Assembly: GCF_013256425.1 (NCBI RefSeq)
Contig: NZ_CP053904.1
Coordinates: forward strand, 3,596,001 to 3,660,000
DNA: 64,000 nt
Direction: 5' to 3'
Origin: Hymenobacter sp. BRD67
GTDB taxonomy: Bacteria > Bacteroidota > Bacteroidia > Cytophagales > Hymenobacteraceae
A model generated the notes under the pieces. That model was not told the origin of the DNA. It did no database searches and worked only from the letters and a program-made list of their open reading frames with translations. Below are positions 9,188-17,717 of this stretch, in pieces; positions within the stretch are counted from its first letter, which is position 1, and each line of letters begins with the position of its first letter. Made by a program: the position numbers and the translations under genes.

Positions 9188-9982
9188 CTACAGGCTGCGC
9201 AACGAGTGATACAGCTCTTCCTGATACGACTTAGCCAATGGCACTTCGTGGCCGGCCAGCGTGAGCACATTGTCCTCAATACTATCTATCAGCTTGGTAT
9301 TGACCATGTAAGAGCGATGCACCCGCCGAAAATTGACAAAAGGCAACCGCTCCGCAATACTCTTGAGGGTGAGGTGTACGATGTATTTCTGCTTGGGCGT
9401 AACAAACACGGAATAGGTCGACATCGCCTCGATATACAGCACATCGTTGAAGTTGAGCCGTACCAGGCGGTTATTCACTTTCACAAACAGGTCCTGGCTG
9501 GCGCCATCCGGGTCCAGCAGCGCTTCGGGCAATGGAAAAGCCAGCATGACGCCGCTCGCCACGTGTGGGTCCGGGCCACTGGCTACCTGGCGTTCAGCAG
9601 CCGGCTTATGGTAGCGCTGCACAATAAGGTCGATAGACTTGCGAAAGCGGGCATAGTCTACCGGCTTAATGAGGTAGTCGGCCACGTGCAGCTCGAAGGC
9701 GTCGAGTGCATGGTCGCGGTGGCTGGTAATAATAACTATCTCCGGATGAGGCGCGGCGAGCATCCGAACCAGCTCCAGGCCCGTCAGCTCCGGCATGTCG
9801 ATATCGAGTAATACCAACTGTACCTCCGGGTGACTCTGCAAAAAGTCGAGCGCCTGCACGGCGTCAGTAAACGAGGCTACCAGCTGCAACGAGCCGGTTA
9901 GTTGCACCAAATGCTCTAATATGTATATATCTATTTCGTTATTATCAATAATAACGCAGGCCAGCGAGGTACTAGTAGCCAT
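9188..9982 (-). CDS. LytTR-family response regulator
   Basis: A 264-residue response regulator. The receiver domain (about residues 8-125) has the acidic pocket at D13, the phospho-accepting D60 in VLLDIDMPELTG and the conserved K106 in YLIKPVDY. The C-terminal LytTR DNA-binding domain (about residues 165-264) includes VLYIEAMSTYSVFVT and FRRVHRSYMVN. Proteins of this class bind direct repeats upstream of target genes when phosphorylated. Its stop is 22 bases from the stop of the convergent hybrid kinase gene, and the closeness suggests a cognate pair, although LytTR regulators more often pair with LytS-type kinases. Confidence 0.9.
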   Translation of the reverse strand: MATSTSLACVIIDNNEIDIYILEHLVQLTGSLQLVASFTDAVQALDFLQSHPEVQLVLLDIDMPELTGLELVRMLAAPHPEIVIITSHRDHALDAFELHVADYLIKPVDYARFRKSIDLIVQRYHKPAAERQVASGPDPHVASGVMLAFPLPEALLDPDGASQDLFVKVNNRLVRLNFNDVLYIEAMSTYSVFVTPKQKYIVHLTLKSIAERLPFVNFRRVHRSYMVNTKLIDSIEDNVLTLAGHEVPLAKSYQEELYHSLRSL

Positions 9983-10102
9983 TCTGAAGCAACCGTTGGT
10001 AGGCCGAAATATACCGAAAATTCTCAGTAAAATTCCATATACTCAATTAATTCGCCCTAAGTCGGCACCATCTCAAAGTTCTGGTGAATTTTACGGCAGC
10101 GC

Positions 10103-10165
10103 TACAGCAAGTAGACCCGCGTAAAACGGAGGCACCCTCTGTTCTACGCGGGTCTACTTGCTGTA
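10103..10165. repeat. long hairpin with 21-base arms beginning and ending in TA
   Basis: Arms 10103-10123 and 10145-10165 are exact reverse complements (core AGCAAGTAGACCCGCG), and the 21-base spacer can itself pair partly (ACGGAGG with CCTCTGT, one G-U pair). Each arm starts and ends with TA. The element directly abuts the 3' end of an IS630-type transposase remnant, so the arms may be IS630 terminal repeats back to back, or a terminator. Confidence 0.75.
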
Positions 10166-10373
10166 TAAGAGCAGCTTTCAGGATAGTATGTCGATACCCA
10201 AAGTGGTCGAACCAGTTTTTTGCGTCAAGTCTGGTTATCCAATAGATGGCGGCCCGAGTAACGCATTCCAGCGCCTTGCGGGTTCGGGCCTTTGCCGGGC
10301 GCAACCAGTTTTGAGCTTTGGCAAACAACTCAGTAACACCAGCCGCCGGGCGCATACGCAACCTTGCCAGCAA
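10164..10373 (-). pseudogene. C-terminal remnant of an IS630-family transposase
   Basis: About 70 codons on the minus strand read ELFAKAQNWLRPAKARTRKA, then a segment ending DAKNWFDHFGYRHT. This fits the C-terminal end of IS630-family (Tc1/mariner-like) transposases, which reads roughly F-K-L-R-KA-ART-AL followed by DA-NWF-HCGY. The DDE catalytic part is absent: the fragment starts next to the stop of the amino acid permease gene. The frame runs on into the adjoining hairpin without a proper end, in keeping with a decayed element. The identification rests on remembered family sequence and was not searched. Confidence 0.6.
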
Positions 10374-10384
10374 CTATTTTCGGT

Positions 10385-12154
10385 TTACCCAACCGCTACT
10401 TTATTCAGCTTGGAGTGCTGATACCCGTACCCAAAGTAGATAAGCAGCCCAATCAGCAGCCAAATCAGAAACATTGTCCAGTTGTTGATGCCGAGCTGCG
10501 TCATCAGGTACAGGTTGGTGAGCAGGCCCAGCACTGGCAGCAGCGAGAGCTTTTTCCGGAAGGTAACGACCATGATGGCCAGCGAGGCCAGCATAAATAC
10601 CAGGTACGGAATCTGGTGGCGAAACACGGCGTACCAGCCCTCACCGGTGCGGGCGGCCGTGGTGCCGTCGCTATCCTCAATAAACTTAACGATAGTGGCG
10701 TGGTCATAGCGCCAGAGCAGCCAGGAGCAGGCTATCAGCAGCAGCGGCACCAGCCAGCGACCGCTAATGTAGGGCACCCGGAAGCGGGCGTCGGACTTGC
10801 CGTAGGGGTCGATGATAAGGATACCGCCGCACACCAGCGCGAAGGCGAACAGCGTACCGATGCTCGTTAAGTCAACCACCAAATCCATGTTGAGGAACAG
10901 CGCCGGCACACCCACGAAAATACCCGTTATGATGGTGCTGAACGAGGGCGTATGAAACCGGGGGTGCACCTTGGCAAACACCGGTGGCAGCAGGCCGTCG
11001 CGGCTCATGGTGAGCCAGATGCGCGGCTGCCCCAGCTGAAACACCAGCAGCACCGAGGCCATTGCAAACACGGCGCTCACCGCTACTAGCGCCGAAAGCC
11101 GGGGCAGGCCCACTTTGGCAAACACGAACGAGAGCGGGTCGCCCACGCCCAGCTCTTTGTAGCTCACCATGCCGGTGAGTACCAACGTAATAATAACATA
11201 GAGAACAGTGCATATAATGAGCGCGTACATCATGGCCTTGGGCAGGTCGCGCTGCGGATTTTTGCACTCTTCGGCGGTGGTCGAGATAGCATCGAAGCCG
11301 ATGTAGGCAAAGAATACAGCCGACACGCCTTTGAGCACACCGCCGATGCCGTTGGGGGCAAAAGGCGACCAGTTGGCTGGCTTCACGTAGAACGCGCCCA
11401 CCACAATCACCACGGCCACGATTATCAGCTTCAGTACCACCAGCAGGTTAGAGGCATTTTTGCTTTCCTTGATGCCCACATACACCAGTGCCGTGATGGC
11501 TACCGTGATGAGGAAGGCCGGCAAATCGACGACCAGCCGCCAGCCGCCGGGCAGCTCGGGCGCCTGGGCCCAGGCCTTGTAGGCGTCGAGCTGAGCGGGC
11601 GTGGCTTCGGCCAGGGGCTTGTGGGCCTGCATAATGGCCATTACGGCCTCGTAGCCGTGGTGGGCACTCTGGGTGCCCATGGTCAGCCACAGCGGAATGT
11701 GCAGGCCGATGCCATCCATCAGGCCGGTAAAGTAGTCCGACCAGGATATAGCAACTACTATATTGCCGACGGCGTACTCCATGATGAGCGCCCAGCCGAT
11801 AATCCAGGCGGCCAGCTCGCCAAACGAGGTGTAGGCGTAGGTGTAGGCCGAGCCGCTGACCGGAATAGTGGCCGCAAACTGCGCATAGCACAAAGCCGAA
11901 AACGCGCAGGCCACCGCCGTAAATACAAACAGCAGCGACACAGCCGGTCCGCCATTTAAGCTGGCCTGGCCAATGGTAGAGAAGATGCCGGCCCCGATAA
12001 TGGCCGCGATGCCAAGGCCCGTAAGGTCGCGCACGGTGAGATGGCGGGCCAGGCCGCCGGGAGCACCCCCGTGGCCGTCGGCATCGGCGGGCGGATTAGC
12101 GAGGATGGCCGCGATGGATTTGCGGCGAAAGAGCGAGGAATTGGTGGGGGGCAT
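10385..12154 (-). CDS. APC-family amino acid permease (cationic amino acid transporter type)
   Basis: A 589-residue inner-membrane transporter if started at the ATG at 12154 (MPPTNSSLF). The first helix has the APC signature LTGLGIAAIIGAGIFSTIGQ, and the conserved TM3 and TM6 regions follow (GSAYTYAYTSFGELAAWIIG, FAYIGFDAISTTAEECKNPQ). At least twelve hydrophobic segments are visible. The length, the EECKNPQRDLP motif and the C-terminal extra helices match the CAT/YfnA group, which takes up amino acids such as arginine, lysine or branched-chain residues; the exact substrate cannot be read from sequence. It stands alone on the minus strand, with an IS630 remnant just beyond its stop. Confidence 0.9.
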   Translation of the reverse strand: MPPTNSSLFRRKSIAAILANPPADADGHGGAPGGLARHLTVRDLTGLGIAAIIGAGIFSTIGQASLNGGPAVSLLFVFTAVACAFSALCYAQFAATIPVSGSAYTYAYTSFGELAAWIIGWALIMEYAVGNIVVAISWSDYFTGLMDGIGLHIPLWLTMGTQSAHHGYEAVMAIMQAHKPLAEATPAQLDAYKAWAQAPELPGGWRLVVDLPAFLITVAITALVYVGIKESKNASNLLVVLKLIIVAVVIVVGAFYVKPANWSPFAPNGIGGVLKGVSAVFFAYIGFDAISTTAEECKNPQRDLPKAMMYALIICTVLYVIITLVLTGMVSYKELGVGDPLSFVFAKVGLPRLSALVAVSAVFAMASVLLVFQLGQPRIWLTMSRDGLLPPVFAKVHPRFHTPSFSTIITGIFVGVPALFLNMDLVVDLTSIGTLFAFALVCGGILIIDPYGKSDARFRVPYISGRWLVPLLLIACSWLLWRYDHATIVKFIEDSDGTTAARTGEGWYAVFRHQIPYLVFMLASLAIMVVTFRKKLSLLPVLGLLTNLYLMTQLGINNWTMFLIWLLIGLLIYFGYGYQHSKLNKVAVG

Positions 12155-12267
12155 TCGGCCAGGGGAAGATTGGGCACGCAAACTAGTAAACGGCCAAGAT
12201 ACGGCCTCGCCGTGTGCAATCGGGCCCGGCCCGGCATCAACCCAAAAACGCTACTCACTTTTTGCTT

Positions 12268-13072
12268 ATGGCCCAGCGCGCTACCCTTCTCCGCCTTCCG
12301 CAGCCCTGCCCCGAAAGCTGGGATGCCATGACCCCGGCCAGCGGCGGCCGCCACTGCGCCGCCTGCCAGAAAACGGTTATCGACTTTTCGCAGAAAACCG
12401 ATGCTGAAATACTGTCCGTGCTCTGGCAAGTGGCAGGCGAAACCTGCGGCCGACTGCGAGCCGACCAGCTAAACCGTCCATTGCTGGCCCCTACGCCCGC
12501 CCGCGCTGGCGTGCGTGGCTGGGTGCGGCCCTGGCCGCCGGCAGTCTGCTGAGTACGGGCCGGGCTACTGCGCAGGCCGCAGGCAATTATTATAGTGGCG
12601 GCCCTACCCCGGCACTTAACCCGGCTGGCAGCCTGGGTTCATCCCAAGCCAACACCAGCGCAACACCGGCTTCAGCTACGCTTCCGGCTCTTCCGGGCGG
12701 GCCCTAGCAATACACGGCGTGGTAACTGATTCTATCACGCACGAAGGGCTGCCAGGCGTGACGGTTCTGCTGAAAGGCACGACCACCGGCACCTCGACCG
12801 ATGCCAGCGGCCACTTTGTGCTGCCGCTGGCGGCTGGTACAGTTTCGGCACAGCTGGCTTTTAGCTTTATTGGATATAGCTCCCAGGAACAGCTGGTTAT
12901 AGCTGCAGATAATCAGCCGTTAGCTGTTGCGCTGAAACCCGATGTGCATGGTCTACTAGGCGAGGTAGTAGTAGCGGGTGGCATTTATTACCAGCGACCG
13001 TGGCCCTGGCACCCGCGCCGCTTTTTCAACTGGAGCAAGTATTGGCTGGCCAAGCCTTTTCGAGCTGGGTAA
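12268..13072 (+). CDS. carboxypeptidase-like regulatory domain membrane protein, two apparent frameshifts
   Basis: Reads as one protein of about 268 residues if a base is added at the C3 run 12500-12502 and another at the GGGCCC 12699-12704. The N-terminus (PCPESWDAMT, GRHCAACQKTVIDFS) matches a conserved Bacteroidota cytoplasmic motif with a CxxC pair. The second frame supplies a hydrophobic segment (WLGAALAAGSLLSTGRATAQ). The third frame supplies a CarboxypepD_reg-like domain (IHGVVTDSITHEGLPGVTVL, GTSTDASGHFVLP), the fold found at the N-terminus of TonB-dependent receptors. The order cytoplasmic motif, membrane anchor, periplasmic domain is that expected of this family. Because each piece continues the next exactly, sequencing error is more likely than decay. 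Confidence 0.65.
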
Positions 13073-13122
13073 AGTAGCGTTTTTGCTAAACCTTTCGCCC
13101 CCAAAAGTCCTTTTGCCAGGGT

Positions 13123-14196
13123 ATGACGCGATTACCCCTGGCCCTGCTGCTTTCGCTGCTGCTTTCTGCCTGCGCTTCCTTTAAGCCGGTACCCACTACC
13201 CGCTTCAACCCTACCGCCACCCGCGCCGAGCTGCCCCACGAGGAAGCGCCGCACCCCAAAAACTCGCTGGAATGGTGGTATCTCACCGGCCACCTGCGCG
13301 ACCAGGCCACGGGCGAGGAATTTGGCGTGGAATACGTTTTCTTTCACTTCAACCTGAAGGATGGCAAGCAGGACTACCAGATGGTAAACGTGGCCCTGAC
13401 CGACCCGCAGGGCCAGCAGTTTAAATATGACTATAAGCTGGGCAAGCTGCCGCGCCTGCTCACCGACTCGCTGCCCGTGCGCCTGCGCGACCATAAGGCC
13501 GGGCAGGTCTGGAAATTTGACGGCCAGCAGGGCACTTACCAGCTGCAAGCCGCCCTCACCGGCAAAAACAACGCCGGCTACGCGCTTAACCTAAGCACTA
13601 CGCCTACCAAGCCAGTGCTGCTGCATGGCGGCACCGGCTACGAAAATTACGGCCAGGGTATCACGGCCGGCTACTACTCGTATCCGCGCCTGGCTACTAC
13701 GGGCACGCTCACGGTGGGCGGCAAAACCCACCAGGTAAGCGGCGAGCTGTGGTATGACCGTCAGTGGAACTGCACCAGCATTGTGAGCAAGGACGTGGGT
13801 TGGGACTGGCTCAGTATTCAGCTCGACCAGCCCCGCGAGGAGCTGATGCTTAACACGCTGCGCAATAATGCCACCGGCCAGGGCCTCAACAACGGCTCAT
13901 TTTACAGCGCCGACAACCAGAATATGCACCTCTCGGGCCATGACTTTCAGCTCACGCCCCTCACCTACTGGACCAGCCCCGCATCCGGCAGGAAATACCC
14001 CGCCAAGTGGCGCGTACAGGTGCCCGCCCAGGGCTACGACCTGGTAGTGGAGCCACTGGTGCCCAACCAGGAGCTGGCACTGCGCTTTTTCCACGCCTTC
14101 ACCATGTACTACTGGGAAGGCATGTGCAAAGTAAGCGGCACCCACAACGGCCAGCCCGTGACGGGCAAGGCGTATGTGGAAATCACCAATCGGTAA
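13123..14196 (+). CDS. lipocalin-like AttH/CrtC-family lipoprotein
   Basis: A 357-residue lipoprotein. The N-terminus has a Leu-rich signal with lipobox LSAC (Cys near residue 17). The body matches the AttH/CrtC family: NSLEWWYLTGHL near residue 47, EYVFFHFNLK, the central GELWYDRQWNC and WDWLSIQL. Family members include hydroxyneurosporene synthase (CrtC, a carotenoid 1,2-hydratase) and many secreted lipocalin-like proteins of unknown role. With no carotenoid genes near and a lipoprotein signal present, a carotenoid function is not supported. The gene ends just before a repeat element shared with the 3' end of the convergent chrA. Confidence 0.82.
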   Translation: MTRLPLALLLSLLLSACASFKPVPTTRFNPTATRAELPHEEAPHPKNSLEWWYLTGHLRDQATGEEFGVEYVFFHFNLKDGKQDYQMVNVALTDPQGQQFKYDYKLGKLPRLLTDSLPVRLRDHKAGQVWKFDGQQGTYQLQAALTGKNNAGYALNLSTTPTKPVLLHGGTGYENYGQGITAGYYSYPRLATTGTLTVGGKTHQVSGELWYDRQWNCTSIVSKDVGWDWLSIQLDQPREELMLNTLRNNATGQGLNNGSFYSADNQNMHLSGHDFQLTPLTYWTSPASGRKYPAKWRVQVPAQGYDLVVEPLVPNQELALRFFHAFTMYYWEGMCKVSGTHNGQPVTGKAYVEITNR

Positions 14197-14197
14197 T

Positions 14198-14286
14198 GTC
14201 TGAACCGCGGATTCTTCGGATTCTTCGGATTAATCGTCCCCAAAATCCGACCAATCCGAAGAATCCGCTAAATCTGCGGTTCAGAC
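14198..14286. repeat. REP-like hairpin containing the chrA stop codon
   Basis: The outer arms (starting GTCTGAACCGC at 14198 and ending GCGGTTCAGAC at 14286) are inverted copies, and within them the unit GGATTCTTC recurs as a short tandem. The element fills the space between two convergent genes and its right edge includes the chrA stop codon (14281-14283). It probably works as a two-way terminator. Confidence 0.75.
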
Positions 14287-15575
14287 AAAGGCCCCGGCCA
14301 GCAGCGCGGCCAGCACTATCGCTACGCTCGGCACCCGCTCCCAGAGCAGCAGCAGAAACGTGAGACCTACCAGCAGGGGGTTGAGGGGCAGGGCCAGGCG
14401 ATGGGCGCTGGCCCAGAGGCCGGGCAGGGCCAGCAGGCGGTCGGGCAGCGGATGGTAGAGCAGCAGCGCCGCCGCGCACACCAGGCCGGCGCTCACGGCG
14501 TTCACGCCTTCGAGCGAGGCCTTGACCACGCGGTATTGCCGAAGGCCGTCCCAGAAGCGGATAACGAAGAATATCAGGAAAGTACCCGGCAAAAAGATGC
14601 CCACTGTGCCTACCACGGCCCCCAGCACCTGCGGCGCAATGCCGCCCAGCGGGCGCATGGCCAGCGTCCCGATGTAGGCGGCAAAGGAGAAATTTGGTCC
14701 CGGCAGCGCCTGCACCAGCCCCAGGCCCGACAAAAACTCCGGCCCTGTGAGGTAGCGCTTGTACTCAACAAACTCGGCAAAAAGCAATGGGCCAGCACTT
14801 GTCCGCCCCCAAATACCAGCGAGCCGTTGCGGTAAAAGTTCTCGAACAGGCGCACGGGCAGCAGGCGGGTGTAGTGGCCCAGCAGCGCGGCCGCCACAAA
14901 AGTGCCCAGCCACAGCGCCCCATTGGCCCACTCCACCCGAATAGGCGTCTTGTTCTGCACAATGGCGTGCTTGCGGTAGCGCAGCGTAGTCACGGCCCCG
15001 CCCGCCAGCAGCAGCAACGGCAGCACGCCCGGCAATTGGAAAAAGTACGCCACCATGGCGGCCGCTACCATCAGCGCTACCGAGGTTTTGGTTTGAATCA
15101 CCTTCTCGGCAATGCGGTAGGCTGAGAAAGCGACGAAGCCCACCGCCACCGGCTGCACAAACTGCACCAGCCGCGTGGTAAAAGCGGCGTCGAAATGCGT
15201 GAGCAGCAGCCCGGCCAGGGTCATAACCGTGACCGCCGGCAGGCACCAGATGAGCAGCGTGAGGTACGCCAGGTTGGGCCCGCCCAGCCGGAAGCCGATG
15301 GCCGTCATGGTTTGGGTAGAAGTCGGGCCCGGCAAAAGGGCACACAGCGCCTGTAGCTCCAGCAGCTCGGCGGCCGTGAGGTAACGGCGCTTATGCACCA
15401 GCAGCCGAAACATCATGGCCAGGTGTGCCTGTGGGCCACCAAAAGCGGTGCAGGCCAGCGCGGCCACGTCTTTCAGAAAAATAAAGTTGCGAGTGTGACG
15501 CAGCCGCCGCCCGGCCCGGCGCAACGGCGCCAGCGGCACGGGCGAAGTAACTGGAATAATAGGCTCGGCAGGCAC
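14281..15575 (-). CDS. chrA: chromate efflux transporter ChrA, apparent frameshift
   Basis: Reads as one 431-residue protein if one base is added at the G3 run 14789-14791. The N-terminal half carries FLKDVAALACTAFGGPQAHL and LCALLPGPTSTQ; the C-terminal half, in the other frame, carries the matching pair EFVEYKRYLTGPEFLSGLGL and VQALPGPNFSFAAY. The two homologous halves, each with a FGGP/G-GG and PGP motif, are typical of the long-chain (two-domain) CHR family, which exports chromate or sulfate-like anions across the inner membrane. The break lies between FGGGQVL and PLLFAEF, so that the two pieces join exactly. It converges with the lipocalin-like gene. Confidence 0.82.
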
Positions 15576-15795
15576 AGTAAGGACGGTATTACCTGTACCG
15601 AAGATAGCGCCGATACTACTACTTTATGAGGCTACTGCCCTGCTTACCCCTTCAATCGGGGCAAAACACGCAGTCAAAATGGGTATTTCGCAAGACCGAT
15701 TTACGGGTTAATTCTTTCAACCCTGAAAAAGCCAGCCGTATACTAATCCAGAGGCACAAGCCTGCATTTTTTAACTTTCCAATTCTATTCACTCT

Positions 15796-16395
15796 ATGAA
15801 AAGGCACTGGATTTCATTGATATCGGGCGCGGCACTATGCTCGTCAATAGCCCTCGTCAGCAGCTGTCATAAGGACTCGGTTACTCCTAGCTCCACTTCT
15901 GGCACTACCTCCGGCAGTACTTCTGGGTCAACATCTGGCTCTACCTCAGGCAGTACTTCCGGTACAACTTCAGGTACTACCAGCGGCACTACCTCGGGCA
16001 CTTCTACTTCCGGTACTACGAGTGGCACTACTTCGGGTACTACCACAGGCAGTACTTCCGGTACTACCAGTGGCACTACGACAGGCTCTACCTCGGGCAC
16101 GACTTCAGGTACTACAAGCGGTACTACTTCGGGCACTACCAGCGGCAGCACGACAGGTACTACGAGCGGTACCACTTCGGGCACCACGAGTGGCACTACA
16201 ACCGGCTCTACCAGCGGCACCACGGCCGGCTCTACCAGTGGCTCTACCACTGGCACCACTTCAGGTACAACTTCGGGTAGTACCAGCGGCTCTACTACTG
16301 GCACTACTTCCGGTACTACCTCAGGCAGTACTTCCGGCACTACCAGCGGCACCACTTCAGGCTCTACCGGCGGCTCTACCGGCGGTACTACTTAA
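15796..16395 (+). CDS. lipoprotein made of Ser/Gly/Thr repeats
   Basis: A 199-residue protein with an N-terminal lipoprotein signal (SIALVSSC, Cys near residue 24), then HKDSVTPSS, and then about 165 residues of almost pure Ser, Gly and Thr in short units such as GTTSGTTSGSTSG. No folded domain is visible. The DNA is a degenerate tandem of GGCACTAC-like 12-base blocks, prone to slippage. It is likely a mucin-like or spacer protein on the outer membrane. The sequence DSV near residue 27 fits the D-[ST]-[hydrophobic] O-glycosylation motif of Bacteroidota, but the repeats themselves contain no Asp. The repeat length may vary between strains. A hairpin at 16432-16474 ends the transcript. Confidence 0.75.
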   Translation: MKRHWISLISGAALCSSIALVSSCHKDSVTPSSTSGTTSGSTSGSTSGSTSGSTSGTTSGTTSGTTSGTSTSGTTSGTTSGTTTGSTSGTTSGTTTGSTSGTTSGTTSGTTSGTTSGSTTGTTSGTTSGTTSGTTTGSTSGTTAGSTSGSTTGTTSGTTSGSTSGSTTGTTSGTTSGSTSGTTSGTTSGSTGGSTGGTT

Positions 16396-16431
16396 TGCCG
16401 GGCAGCGAGGCCTAAGCTAGCCGTTTGCCCC

Positions 16432-16474
16432 AACCAAAAGGTCCCTGACGCGTGGCGTCAGGGACTTTTTGGTT
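16432..16474. terminator. bidirectional hairpin terminator
   Basis: Arms 16432-16451 and 16455-16474 pair over 20 bases with a single mismatch and a three-base loop (core GTCCCTGACGC). The AACCAAAA and TTTTTGGTT flanks give runs of T on both strands. It lies between the repeat lipoprotein and the convergent oxygenase gene. Confidence 0.9.
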
Positions 16475-16536
16475 ACTTACGTGAGTCAGAAAGCCGACAC
16501 CCACAGCGTGAGCCGCTCTTCTAAACTAAAAAGGCT

Positions 16537-17514
16537 TTACTTTTTTTTCAGCCCCAGCTCAATCAGCCGCTCGTTCAGAAATTCGCCGGCCGTGATGTCG
16601 GTTTCCTTCTTGGGGTTATCGGGCGTTACGCAGTGCGCCAGGGCAGCCAGGCTCATTTCGGAGCGCGGGTGCATGAAAAACGGAATGCTGTAGCGCGAAG
16701 TATTCATTTTCTCGCGGGGCGGGTTTACCACGCGGTGAATAGTGCTCTTGAGCACGCCGTTGGTGAGGCGCTGCAGCATGTCGCCCACGTTCACCACAAT
16801 CTGGTCGGGCAGGGCCGTAATCGGTATCCACTGGCCATCGCGGCGCTTCACTTGCAGACCATCGGCGCTGGCCCCCATCAGCAGGGTAATGAGGTTGATG
16901 TCGCCGTGCTCGGCGGCGCGTACGGCATCGGCCGGCACCGCGTCGGGGTCTTCGATGGGGAAGTAGTGAATGGGGCGCAGAATGCTGTTGCCGTGCTTCA
17001 CCTTGTCGTCAAAGTAATTTTCGGGCAGCTCCAGGTAGAGGGCGATGGCGCGCAGCACATCCTGGCCGGCCGCCTCCAGCGTACGGTACGCCTTCATCGT
17101 ACTCTGCTCAAAGCGGGGCACCTCCTGGGGCCAGATATTGGCTGGGTAGTCGTTTTTCACCGGGTCGGTGTCATCAAGCACCTCCTGGCCTACGTGGTAA
17201 AACTCCTTCAGGTCGCCGGTGTTACGGCCTTTGGCGTGCTCCTTCCCTTTGCTGATGTAGCCTCGCTGGCCGGCCAGCGCTGGGTTTTCATACGCTTGCT
17301 TTTGCTCGTCGGGCAGCTGAAAAAACTGCTGCACGTCGTGGTAAAGCTCTTTGGTCTGCTCCTCGTTGAGGCCGTGGTTTTTGAGAGCAATGAAGCCGAT
17401 GCTTTGGTAAGCATCGCCCAGCTCCTTCACAAACCTGGCTTTACGAGTGGGGTCGCCCGAGCGAAAATCAGCCAGGTCGAGCGATGGAATGTGGTCAGGC
17501 AGATTATCAGCCAT
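16537..17514 (-). CDS. 2-oxoglutarate/Fe(II)-dependent oxygenase, isopenicillin N synthase family
   Basis: A 325-residue enzyme of the isopenicillin N synthase-like superfamily. The N-terminal DIOX_N part reads IPSLDLADF and ELGDAYQSIGFIALKNHGL. The Fe(II) site is HGD in AEHGDINLITLL (near residue 207) with the distal His in IHRVVNPP, and RYSIPFF gives the Arg and Ser that hold 2-oxoglutarate. All expected ligands are present, so it should be active. The family hydroxylates or oxidises small molecules; bacterial members of this length are rarely characterised and the substrate is unknown. It is a single-gene unit, convergent with the repeat lipoprotein and divergent from the next lipoprotein. 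Confidence 0.88.
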   Translation of the reverse strand: MADNLPDHIPSLDLADFRSGDPTRKARFVKELGDAYQSIGFIALKNHGLNEEQTKELYHDVQQFFQLPDEQKQAYENPALAGQRGYISKGKEHAKGRNTGDLKEFYHVGQEVLDDTDPVKNDYPANIWPQEVPRFEQSTMKAYRTLEAAGQDVLRAIALYLELPENYFDDKVKHGNSILRPIHYFPIEDPDAVPADAVRAAEHGDINLITLLMGASADGLQVKRRDGQWIPITALPDQIVVNVGDMLQRLTNGVLKSTIHRVVNPPREKMNTSRYSIPFFMHPRSEMSLAALAHCVTPDNPKKETDITAGEFLNERLIELGLKKK

Positions 17515-17717
17515 AACAAAAAGGGGTTGTTGGTTGCTGATTGATGACGGCTATCTTCTGGTAGCGGGCTGAGCCGGCCAGCTGCTTACGCTGCTGGCCG
17601 CCGGCTCCCTCCCACCAGCAGCAACCAGTAAGTAGCCACCGCGAAGTTAATACAAAACCTTAAGGCGCACCCGTCGCGTACCTTGCAGAACTTCTTACCT
17701 CTTTCTGTTCCTTTCAC

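Noticed and set aside
13123..14196. Carotenoid 1,2-hydratase (CrtC) as the function
   Set aside because: The protein has a lipoprotein signal and no carotenoid genes are near; only the fold family is supported.
15867..16355. 162-codon minus-strand frame opposite the Ser/Gly/Thr lipoprotein
   Set aside because: It is a Val/Pro/Glu mirror of the repeats (EVVPEVVPLVV) with no signal or start context; the plus frame has a proper lipoprotein signal.
15890..16390. Tandem repeat as a possible CRISPR array
   Set aside because: Units are about 12 bases, contiguous, translate in frame and have no unique spacers or cas genes.
16633..17544. 303-codon plus-strand frame
   Set aside because: Antisense to the 2-oxoglutarate oxygenase gene, whose catalytic residues are all present.
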